64,000 nucleotides of DNA from Pontederia crassipes (lineage: Eukaryota > Streptophyta > Magnoliopsida > Commelinales > Pontederiaceae), in the NCBI GenBank assembly GCA_030549335.1, contig CM060190.1, positions 65,114,118 through 65,178,117 on the forward strand. The letters run 5' to 3'. The position numbers were made by a program, and so were the translations under genes. The notes beneath the pieces were generated by a model. That model was not told the origin of the DNA. It searched no databases and saw only the letters and a program-made list of their open reading frames with translations. Shown here piece after piece: positions 37,761-49,507 of this stretch; position 1 is the stretch's first letter, and every line of letters starts with the position of its first letter.

Positions 37761-38404
37761 TCCTGGGTCCCCCTGAAGTTGGAAATCCTAAGTTTAAATC
37801 TCCATGGAACATCTTTTTCTCTCAAGGTGATAAAATTAATGATATAGTTCTTTCTATTGACTTAAATTTTTAGAAAAATTAATGAACACATCTAATTTCA
37901 CAAACAAGAACTTTTTCTATATAAGAAATTGACCAAAATCAACTTGATGTTTAACATGAATCTTACTCACTTGTTCTGACCTTATGAAGAGTAGTTTAAT
38001 TTTAGAGTTTGACTTGATCTCATAGAATTATTGTTGAGTTTCAATAAGGTTATTCATATATTTATGTTTTGGTTTATGTATGCTTATGTGCTTTTATAAC
38101 CTAAGGCTATTGATATATTACTAGTTGGACATGCACACATCTTGCAATTGCAGTTTATAATCACATTATTAATAAGAAAGTGTGAGGGACCTCGTTGAAT
38201 GTACATATTAAGCAAAATATATCATGTACTGATCAGTGATCACATTTGATTTATGTCACTACAAGAAAATCTTAAATTTCTGACTGATAAGCCTGATTTG
38301 CAATTTCCTACGAAATTTTTGATGACATAAAAAATTCTTTCAAAATATCGATGATAATTTATCGACTGTCTGGTCCCTCGGTAATTACCAACGGCTACGA
38401 TTGT

Positions 38405-39300
<896 letters not shown>

Positions 39301-39830
39301 TATTCAATATTTTATTATTTTAATTGTAGTAAAATTTAATATTTTATTTTTATATTTTCCGTCGGAACTAATTGATTGAATTGAAAATTGGAGTTGGCAC
39401 TTGATGAGATATCGGGATGACTATATCGGGATGGATTAAAGGAAGTTGTGGTGCAAACTTCCACTCATTAAGTGTCAATGAATAAGATAATGATTGTCAT
39501 CTTCTATTATTTAAGCATGAACTTATTGGACCATGGGTCATATTGGACAAAGTGTCATATTGTTGTTTGATGTTCATACTATCGATTGAAGATTTGTTTA
39601 AAGATGACAAGCATATAATTGGCGAGCCTAAAGAATGATAATGGGATTGAATCTAGATTAATGTTTTACCTAGTAATGACATTGGATTGGATCGAATTGT
39701 TACCGGATTTTGTTTATTGATCTCATCTTATTATTTTATGTAATGCTAGAGTAATGACTCATTTAGCAATATACTGGAATGTTATTAAAATTGATAGATT
39801 GTATGTCTTTATTGTTATTATTGCATATAG

Positions 39831-42800
39831 GCATTGCTATTGCATTAATAAATTTATTGTTAATAAGTGAAATTAAGTGCATTTATGAATGACATATGTC
39901 ATCCGAATTGTCATGACTTACATACTGGGCGTAAGCTCATGGGATGAATGTCTCCTGCACATATCTTGCAGGCGAATATGATTGAAGGTGTTAATAAATG
40001 AAAGACCACAAACGATGCTCATAACGAATGGTGCTTGCACATATCCACGGTTAAGTAAAAGTTAATTATTGTAATCCTTTAATTTAATTATTTAAGTTAT
40101 TAGTCTTCTGCTGTGTTATATCGTGTTCGAATCATCATTGCCTATTTATGTTTATAAGTAAGTTGCAAGATAATAAAGTTTTTGGTCCTGTGACAACTCC
40201 GTGATAGGTGCTTCCCGGGGCGTTACACCACGACTCAGATAGCTCTAGCTCTGGCCGCCCTCTTCCTCTCCCTCTCCCTCACTCACGATTTACGATTGGC
40301 TGACGGGAGGATCAGGTTGCGGGCGTCAGATCCATCACGAGGCGGCCAGAGCGACGAATCAAGGCTTGGATGGGCGGATCCATTGTGAGCGATCTGATCC
40401 ATGATCTGGCCTCGGGCGGTCGGGTCACCCACCAGGCGGTCTGATCTGGGCACGAGGCGACGGATTAGGCTCGGGCAATCCGGCGCGAGGCAGCTTAACC
40501 AGGCCTCGAGTGGCTGGATCCATCGCGAGGCGACCGAATCAGGCCTCGGGTGGCCGGATCCATCGTAAGGCGGCCGAATAAGGCGATGGGTGGCCAGATC
40601 CGTCACGAGGGGACCGGATTAGGCCCCGAACAGTTCCTTTGTTAAATAGGCATTGCTATTGCATTAATAAATTTATTGTTAATAAGTGAAATTAAGTGCA
40701 TTTATGGATGACATATGTCATCCGAATTGTCATGACTTACATACTGGGCGTAAGCTCATGGGATGAATGTCTCCTGCACATATCTTGCAGGCGAATATGA
40801 TTGAAGGTGTTAATAAATGAAAGACCACAAATGATGCTCATAACGAATGGTGCTTGCACATATCCACAGTTAAGTAAAAGTTAATTATTGTAATCCTTCA
40901 ATTTAATTATTTAAGTTATTAGTCTTCTGCTGTGTTATATCGTGTTCGAATCATCATTGCCTATTTATGTTTATAAGTAAGTTGCAAGATAATAAAGTTT
41001 TTGGTCATGTGACAACTCCGTGATAGGTGCTTCCCGGGGCGTTACACCACGACTCAGATAGCTCTAGCTCTGGCCGCCCTCTTCCTCTCCCTCTCCCTCA
41101 CTCACGATTTACGATTGGCTGACGGGAGGATCAGGTTGCGGGCGTCAGATCCATCACGAGGCGGCCAGAGCGACGAATCAAGGCTTGGATGGGCGGATCC
41201 ATTGTGAGCGATCTGATCCATGATCTGGCCTCAGACGGTCGGGTCACCCATGAGGCGGTCTGATCTGGGCACGAGGCGACGGATTAGGCTCGGGCAATCC
41301 GACGCGAGGCAGCTTGACCAGGCCTCGAGTGGCTGGATCCATCGCAAGGCGACCGAATCAGGCCTCGGGTGGCCGGATCCATCGTAAGGCAGCCGAATAA
41401 GGCGTTGGGTGGCCAGATCCGTCGCGAGGGGACCGGATTAGGCCCCGAACAGTTCCTTTGTTAAATAGGCATTGCTATTGCATTAATAAATTTATTGTTA
41501 ATAAGTGAAATTAAGTGCATTTATGGATGACATATGTCATCCGAATTGTCATGACTTACATACTGGGCGTAAGCTCATGGGATGAATGTCTCCTGCACAT
41601 ATCTTGCAGGCGAATATGATTGAAGGTGTTAATAAATGAAAGACCACAAACGATGCTCATAACGAATGGTGCTTGCACATATCCACGGTTAAGTAAAAGT
41701 TAATTATTGTAATCCTTCAATTTAATTATTTAAGTTATTAGTCTTCTGCTGTGTTATATCGTGTTCGAATCATCATTGCCTATTTATGTTTATAAGTAAG
41801 TTGCAAGATAATAAAATTTTTGGTCCTGTGACAACTCCGTGATAGGTGCTTCCCGGGGCGTTACACCACGACTCAGATAGCTCTAGCTCTGGCCGCCCTC
41901 TTCCTCTCCCTCTCCCTCACTCACGATTTACGATTGGCTGACGGGAGGATCAGGTTGCGGGCGTCAGATCCATCACGAGGCGGCCAGAGCGACGAATCAA
42001 GGCTTGGATGGGCGGATCCATTGTGAGGGATCTGATCCATGATCTGGCCTCGGGCGGTCGGGTCACCCACCAGGCGGTCTGATCTGGGCACGAGGCGACG
42101 GATTAGGCTCGGGCAATCCGGCGCGAGGCAGCTTGACCAGGCCTCGAGTGGCTGGATCCATCGCGAGGCGACCGAATCAGGCCTCGGGTGGCCGGATCCA
42201 TCGTAAGGCGGCCGAATAAGGCGATGGGTGGCCAGATCCGTCGCGAGGGGACCGGATTAGGCCCCGAACAGTTCCTTTGTTAAATAGGCATTGCTATTGC
42301 ATTAATAAATTTATTGTTAATAAGTGAAATTAAGTGCATTTATGGATGACATATGTCATCCGAATTGTCATGACTTACATACTGGGCGTAAGCTTATGGG
42401 ATGAATGTCTCCTGCACATATCTTGCAGGCGAATATGATTGAAGGTGTTAATAAATGAAAGACCACAAACGATGCTCATAACGAATGGTGCTTGCACATA
42501 TCCACGGTTAAGTAAAAGTTAATTATTGTAATCCTTCAATTTAATTATTTAAGTTATTAGTCTTCTGCTGTGTTATATCGTGTTCGAATCATCATTGCCT
42601 ATTTATGTTTATAAGTAAGTTGCAAGATAATAAAATTTTTGGTCCTGTGACAACTCCGTGATAGGTGCTTCCCGGGGCGTTACACCACGACTCAGATAGC
42701 TCTAGCTCTGGCCGCCCTCTTCCTCTCCCTCTCCCTCACTCACGATTTACGATTGGCTGACGGGAGGATCAGGTTGCGGGCGTCAGATCCATCACGAGGC

Positions 42801-43098
42801 GGCCAGAGCGACGAATCAAGGCTTGGATGGGCGGATCCATTGTGAGGGATCTGATCCATGATCTGGCCTCGGGCGGTCGGGTCACCCACCAGGCGGTCTG
42901 ATCTGGGCACGAGGCGACGGATTAGGCTCGGGCAATCCGGCGCGAGGCAGCTTGACCAGGCCTCGAGTGGCTGGATCCATCGCGAGGCGACCGAATCAGG
43001 CCTCGGGTGGCCGGATCCATCGTAAGGCGGCCGAATAAGGCGATGGGTGGCCAGATCCGTCACGAGGGGACCGGATTAGGCCCCGAACAGTTCCTTTG
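39831..43098. repeat. Tandem array of four 819-bp units inside the CACTA element
   Basis: Unit starts (GCATTGCTATTGCATTAATA) are at 39831, 40650, 41469 and 42288, an exact spacing of 819 bp each time. The fourth unit stops at 43098, a few bases short. Each unit has an AT-rich first half and a GC-rich second half. The GC-rich half is itself built of about 40-bp degenerate repeats on the theme AGGCCTCGGGTGGCCGGATC. Units differ by only a handful of substitutions. The 107-codon minus-strand frames in units 1 and 4 are closed in units 2 and 3 and look non-coding. A CCCGGGGCGTTACACC phrase resembles LTR ends, so the unit may include captured retroelement sequence. Confidence 0.93.
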
Positions 43099-43473
43099 AA
43101 ATTATCAATGGATATTGCATCTCGAGGCAGCAGATCAAACCATGACCGACCACGAGGTGGCGGATTAGGCTGTCAGGCAGTCAATTTTTTTATATTTTAA
43201 AAAAATCTTTGCGACAGACAAAGCCGTCAAAAAAGTAGATAACCGTCGGAAGTACATCAAAACTTTCGACGGTTAAAGCCATCGAAACTTTCCACGATTT
43301 AGACCGTCGAAACTTTCGACGGCCGCAACTATGGGAAGTTCCGATGGATATTTTGCCGTCAATCTTCTGACGTTTTCTTCTTGTCCGTCGGAAATGATTC
43401 GAGACACCCACTTTTCCAACGGATCGCTTTCGTCGAAAATTTCGTAAAAAACCTTCATTTTTTTGTAGTGTGT

Positions 43474-44142
43474 ATATATATCATGGCATATATTTAATGA
43501 TTAAAATTAGATATTATATTAATTTAATGTTGAGAATAAAGAACTATCGGCATATATAATAAAGATTTTGTTTGTTAAAGAGCACGCCTCAAGTTGTAAA
43601 TTATATATAGGTATATATTGATCGATAATGTTTGTATTTAATCAAGCATTATCACTGTCTTGAAGAAGTACATATGTATGTTATAATTCATAAAGTGTGA
43701 ATTAATTAATTTGATATAATGTAGTAAAATCAGGAAAAAAATTGGGTTAGGTCGAACCGGATGAGATCGATCATCTTGGATGGTAATAAAATAATATAAA
43801 AATATATTTGACTAAAATTCTGATAAATATATTCACTAATAATTAATATAAATTATACATATCAAAGTATAATAGTAATATTAACAAAAGAGTATGAATA
43901 AAAGAACAAGTTAATTGTTCATATATATTTTTTTTACTTTTCTCTTGAACATATAAAGCAATATATAAACTCACAGTACTTAATTACTAATTTTATTTGA
44001 GACAAATAAAAATTCAAAACAAAAAAGAAAAAAATATCTAACATTTTTATTTTTATTATAGGACTACATAATTTTATTCTCATATTCAAGTATGGTGAAA
44101 AAGTTACGACTTTGATAATAATACAAATAAAAAGACTTTGGT
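43474..44142. other. AT-rich spacer
   Basis: Nothing recognised between the CACTA element and the hAT-type MITE. Confidence 0.5.
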
Positions 44143-44150
44143 ATTACATA

Positions 44151-44637
44151 TAGGGGTGTTCAACGGGTCGGGTCGACCCGCGAACCCGACGACCCGACCC
44201 GACCCAAATCAGCTTGGGTCGGGTCGGACCCGACCCGACCCGTCCCCGACCCTAGTCAACCCGACCCGAAGATCCGATTTTTTTTATTTTTTTAGTTTTC
44301 AATCTATATTATGTATAAAAAATTAAAAAATAATAAAATAAAATATTTTAAATGTGTAAAATAATGTTTAAATGTTGAATAAGTTATTTTATATTTTTTA
44401 AATAAATATTATATAATATTTTGGTATTAAATAATAGATAAAAGTAAGAAAAAAAAGAAAAAATGATGGTCGGGTAACCCGACCATTCGACCCGATCCAA
44501 TCCGATTCGAACCGGGTCGGGTTGAATCGGATCCGACCATAAAAAATGGAGTGACCCGACCCGACCCGATCAAAATCGGGCGAGTCGGGTCGGATCCGGG
44601 GATGGATCGGGTCAAATCCGACCCGTGAACACCCCTA
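44151..44637. mobile_element. hAT-like MITE with GGGTCGG-rich inverted ends
   Basis: Terminal inverted repeats start TAGGGGTGTTCA and continue with CGGGTCGG on both sides. The 8-bp target duplication attacata is perfect (44143-44150 and 44638-44645). The TAGGG start fits the hAT consensus, as does the 8-bp duplication. Both flanks are packed with GACCCGACCC or its complement; the middle is AT-rich with no coding frame. Confidence 0.85.
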
Positions 44638-44645
44638 ATTACATA

Positions 44646-45599
44646 TTATAGAATGGTTGTGGATAACCCATTGAGATTGTATTTCTAATTATTTTTAGGA
44701 TAAGTGCTCAATGGTTTAATCTCATCTCACGTTTGACCGAATTTGATCGATCAACCTTGATCCATAAATCACTTTAGAATTCGAATTTCAGTCTGACCGA
44801 TTCGACCAGCTGGTTCGATTTGAGATTTACAACACTAATTTGATCTACATATTCGTATAAGTGTCAGCATTACTTTTTTTAATTCTTTTTACAGGCACTG
44901 TGTCCATAAACTTTTAATTATTATTCCTTTATAATCGAGATAAACTAATGATCTAAAAACGATCGACGGGTTTCTAATGAATCATGCATAATGTTTGGTA
45001 TATATATGATGTCGGAAAGTTCTTTACTTTTTTTGCTCTGCGTGACTTGGACCGGTTACCAATCCAATATTTGTTTCCTCGGTGATATTGTTGAGACGCC
45101 AATTTTGATCATTGAACTTCAAAACTAACATCTGTATATATTGATCGACTTGACCCATGTGATGAACTAATTTTCTTTTTCCTTTTATAATACGAATTCG
45201 AAGATAAATTTCAAGTATATACTGATCAATTCAAAGCATCAAATTTGTCACAGAGTTGAAATGCTTTGAAACGTTGAACAATCGCATCTGAATAAAAAAC
45301 CACCCACTTTAATTAATGGATACTTTCCGGCAGATGGATACATATATATATTTTTTCCAAAAGTGAGTGCCCTGCACTTTCCACAGCATCTCACATGGGA
45401 GTCTTCCTCTTATCCTGTCAGCAAAGCAAGGAGGAGCATTAAAACTATACCTCTCTCTCTCACTCTCCAAGCTTTCCTACAAGGATCTCACTACGCCGAC
45501 GTCGCATCCCATGGGTAACCAGTCAAAATCTCCATTCACGACAACACATATATCTAAAAAGAAAAAAAAAAGGATCAAGAAAAGTTGACACGACACGGT
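44646..45599. other. Spacer upstream of the HMA gene
   Basis: No gene. Some decayed degenerate motifs (TTGATCGA, GACTTGACC). Confidence 0.4.
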
Positions 45600-45773
45600 A
45601 CGTAGTTGTGGGGTGGGGGCATGCGTGCATGGAATCCACTTTTAATCCATGCATTCTTTAGAAGCTTTATATAGGGCTCATGTCCGTGAGCAAAATGATC
45701 CAACAATGATCAGTTAGATTAGATCAGTTGGGAAGGGGAAGTTTGCAGGTAGCTAGAACTAGAAAGAAAAGAA
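45600..45773 (+). promoter_or_regulatory. Promoter of the HMA-domain gene
   Basis: TATA box TTTATATAG (TATATA at 45668-45673) about 106 bp before the ATG. Upstream, TGCATGGA (45626-45633) and TCCATGCA (45646-45653) form a perfect 8-bp inverted repeat with a 12-base loop. Each arm contains CATGCA or TGCATG, the RY element bound by B3-domain factors. An A/G-rich leader precedes the ATG. Confidence 0.6.
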
Positions 45774-46500
45774 ATGGCAAATTTGCAGATCGTTCCAGCA
45801 GACAAGGGGGTGCGACCGCAGTACGTAGAGATGAAGGTGCCTCTCTACTCCCACGGCTGCGAGAACAAAGTTAAGAAGGCCTTGTCCCATTTGAGAGGTA
45901 AGTAGACTGCCAATTTTAATTCTGTTACTCGAGTACATATCCGGGTGTTCATATTTATGCCATGATCAATCCATCAGAATATATAAACCAGCTATACATA
46001 TTGTTGATTATGACGTTCTTTCATATATAAAACTTTGCTTTTCTTTTCTGATGATCAAAGATGCTAACGATTTCTTAAAATGTAAATTTAGGGCATTTTC
46101 TTGTGAACTTCGCATTAATCTTTGTTAATAAAAACCATGGCAACAGACTTTCATAATTGCCATTATTAATGAATAATGAATGAAAGTTTTTTTTTTCTGT
46201 TTTCATGTGCATACAGGAATACATTCGGTGCATGTTGATTACGATCTCCAAAAAGTGACGGTCTGGGGGATATGCAACAAATACGATGTGCTCGCAACCA
46301 TTAGAAAGAGACGAAGGCAAGCTCGTTTTTGGGACCTGCAGGCCGATGATAAAAGCAAGGAAGAAGAAGAAGAAATTACGGAGGTGATGGATGATAAGGC
46401 AGCAAAATGGACAACAACGAAGGGCAGCAGTTTTCTCAGGGTCATGTCATGGAAGAAGATGTCATGGACAAAGAGACTCTCTCCGTTTGTGAGATCGTAG
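45774..46500 (+). CDS. HMA-domain (ATX1/HIPP-like) protein without the usual metal-binding cysteine pair
   Basis: Two exons, 45774-45897 and 46217-46500 (GT-AG, phase 1), encode 135 residues. Residues 16-80 form a heavy-metal-associated fold: YVEMKVPLYSHGCENKVKKA, then IHSVHVDYDLQKVTVWG and the RRRQARFWD end typical of one plant subfamily. The CXXC loop is changed: Ser26 stands where the first cysteine should be, leaving only Cys29. Metal transfer by the standard CXXC route is therefore unlikely; a protein-interaction role is plausible. The C-terminus is acidic (KEEEEEIT) then basic and ends FVRS, without a CaaX farnesylation box. The intron position after the first beta-alpha unit is usual for this family. 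Confidence 0.85.
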
Positions 46501-49070
46501 TTATTAATTGTAAACATTATTAACATGGCCTTCTTATTTCTCAACTTAATTCCTGTAAGAGAAAATTTTGAAAATTAAACAATAAGAGATATCAATATTA
46601 TCTGATCATTTTAATTAATTGGTCTTTATATCGATTTAACCACTATATATATATTATAACATAGTGTGTATAAAATACAGTTAATATGTGCACTTTGTAT
46701 CTTACATACTACACTATTAGGCACGGATTCTTAATACTTGATATATATAAGATGCACTATTTTTTTTATTTACAAGAAAGTAGAAATTTGCAGCTTAAAA
46801 ATGAAACTAGTCATTCTCAATTTATGAAGCATTTACGGCGGCAACGACAAGCTATTGAAAATGGCGGCAGATTTAAGTCAGATAAATCTTAGCAGAAGTC
46901 TTGTCTTCGTCTCCAAGACATGGAATGTAAGACACTTTTTCATTGACAACCCTTGTCATCAGCATTCATGCAACAGCATGTAAGAGTTGGAGAGAACGGA
47001 CAAAAGAATTTTTTTTAACTTTTCGGTGTCCGAAATTACTATCATTCGATTAATTTAGAATTGAAAAAATAAAATAATAATAATTTATTTCTTGATTAAG
47101 ATGGTAACTTCAAGACTCGAATTTGAAGTTACTAATACTTAACGAGCGTTTAAAACTCAACTCTGATAATAATCACCATTGGTTAGATTTTTTTTTTCGG
47201 TAGTGGCCGTTGGTTAGATCTTTATATCCCGTTTTGATGAACTGAAGTAGCACCTACAATGGATCAGGCATACATACAAAGGTACAATATCCTCAGCCAA
47301 AGCTACATATATGTTACAGCACTTAAACATCGAGCACAATACAACGTTTCACCGCTTAGCACCATAATGCACGTAAAAAATTATGAACGAAAAGCAAATT
47401 CTAGTTCGGGCAAAAGACAAATTGAAATGTGGATAATATTTCATGCATGCTTATTATTGTCCAATATAACGATGGCCCACCAAATGATTGGTAAGAATAT
47501 ATGAATGTGAAACAGTAAAATAAAGGCATGCAGTAGGTTAATTAGCACTTAGTAACTTGGATAGATAATGCCAACAACCATCTAAAAATAATAAATTTGC
47601 ATCAGAATTAATTTGCAGTTTAGAACCCTTAAAAAAAAAGCTAGCACTGAACCAACAATTAGGCAGTTTTCACGTCTCATGGTTGATCAAACTTTGTGAT
47701 CTGACCCTAATTTTCCTCTAAAAAAGATAGTTAAAAAAATATTGAATGGTGACCTTAATGTCAAATGGTTCGAAGGCTAAAATTCATAAAATTCGGTTTT
47801 AAGATTAAATACGAACAAGCTATAGTTCAGAAATAACCCTAAATTAAATGATCAACTAAGGATATGACCCCTTATCCTAAAATTCGGAGAAAGTTAGATA
47901 TATAGAAGCCATTATCCCAAGAAATACTAATTACAAAAAAAAACATATAATTGAATTGTATTCTCAATCGAGTTTGCCCTAAATATATATGTCCTTTATG
48001 CGAATTTATTAAATATTATTCATCTAAACATTAAAATGGCGTTACATGAATATTTTCATAATGATATTGATTTATCAAAATAATTAGATGAATATTCCTA
48101 ATCTAGTTTTAGTCATACTACTAATCATCATATTGTTAAATTGTAAGATAAGATAGTCGAGAAAACGTCCTCAAACTTTTTTTCTTTGTTTTTTTTTATT
48201 AATAACATTTCGGTTGTTCCCCGTTTTCTAAGACAAACGAAAGAACATGGGGAAGTTTCGATGGGACTTCAACTTCTAATTTCGAATCGGGCCGCCTATT
48301 AATGCCACATTAGCACCTCCTAATTAACATGGGCTGGATAACTACTATTTAAGTCTAGAAAATTTATAAAATTAGTGAGAAAACCCTTCAAATGTAGGAT
48401 TTTGTTTCTTGTCTTAGTTCTGCAATTAAGTATTGTTTTTATCCTATTCACATATATTGCAAAGAATGCACGATACTTCTGTCACACAATATACTTAATT
48501 AACTTAAATTTTGAAATTTTATTATTTTTCTATTGTCGCTCTATTTTTTTCCTGGAGAGCTTTGATTCTACTAATCTTGCACAAATGAATATGAGTATAT
48601 GACTATTGAATCTCCCAACGAGTATATTGGGAGTACGTAACGAGCATGTTAAACATAAACAAAAACAACTTGCTCTATTATTATTATAATTATTATTATA
48701 AATTTTAAAATAATTGAACTCTTAAAAAATTGAAAATATTTTTTAATATAATATGACAATCCGATAAATTTTTTGGGCCGGCCACAAACAATTCAATCGT
48801 AAACATCCTTTTTCACCTGGTCGTAAACGTTCTTTATTATTTGACTTAATAGTTCAATACTTTTAGAACTTTTATTTGTATCCCGACCCTACGAAAGACC
48901 TCCGGTGTTCCGTTAACCAACTGCGCTAAGCAACGTAGGTAAATACTTTTAAAACTTTGACACAGATTTTTTTTTTCTTTTAGAACAATATAGTATTATT
49001 TAAGGCCTCTATTATCATATCAATATAATTAGATTGAACAACATATCTATCACGATTTAAAACTTTGACT
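46501..49070. other. Spacer with short repeat remnants
   Basis: No gene. On the minus strand around 48938-48882 the text GCTTAGCGCAGTTGGTTAAC looks like a tRNA A-box region, followed by ACACCGGAGGTC, but no proper B box. This is probably a tRNA-derived repeat remnant. Confidence 0.4.
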
Positions 49071-49507
49071 TAACGGGCGTTAAAGGAGGGACACAATGTC
49101 TCCCCTCTTTTTATTCATCAGATCAAGAATCAATGAATCAGATTCAAAGTCTTTAAATGGAAATGAATAAAATAAGATCCATAAATTTCTAATCCAATGG
49201 ATAAAAGCATAGGAGACACGGTGTCCCTCAGGAGACACGGTGTCCCTCCTTTAAATGGGGGACACCTTCATTTTTTTCTTTTTTCCTTTAATGGGCGTGT
49301 CCCTTCATTTTTTCCTTTTTTCCTTTAATGGGCGTGTCCCTCCTTTAAAGGAGTGTGTCCGTTTATCCGTTGGATTAGAAATTTATGGATCTTATTTTAT
49401 TCATTTCCATTTAAAGACTTTGAATCTGATTCATTGATTCTTGATCTGATGAATAAGAAGAGGGGAGACACTGTGTCCCTCCTTTAAAGGAGGGACACGC
49501 CCATTAA
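49071..49507. mobile_element. Fold-back MITE with nearly identical ~122-bp arms
   Basis: The arm 49084-49205 and the reverse complement of 49361-49482 or so differ at only three positions over about 122 bases. Both start AGGAGGGACACA and run through TCATCAGATCAAGAATCAAT to CCAATGGATAAA or its variant. Outside the arms, TTAACGGGCGT and TTAATGGGCGT flank the element. The centre holds further copies of the end text (GGAGACACGGTGTCCCTC twice in tandem; TTTAATGGGCGTGTCCC twice). No coding frame. The high arm identity indicates a young element or gene conversion. The superfamily is uncertain (TTAA-like edges suggest Tourist or another TA-rich target type). Confidence 0.85.

Larger units (their letters stand above)
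36629..38256. other. Spacer with decayed LTR traces, poly(C) tract and tRNA-like segment
   Basis: No gene. A primer-site-like TGGTATCAAAGC occurs near 37221 (possible retrotransposon relic). The poly(C) tract and tRNA-like segment are listed separately. Confidence 0.4.

Noticed and set aside
41755-41775. GTTCGAATC as a tRNA B box in the 819-bp units
   Set aside because: No A box at the proper distance and no cloverleaf.
40283-43063. 107-codon minus-strand frames in the 819-bp units
   Set aside because: Open only in units 1 and 4, closed in the near-identical units 2 and 3, and built from ~40-bp GC-rich sub-repeats. Non-coding repeat.
39831-43098. Regular repeats as a CRISPR array
   Set aside because: Eukaryotic nuclear DNA, 819-bp units with no spacers.
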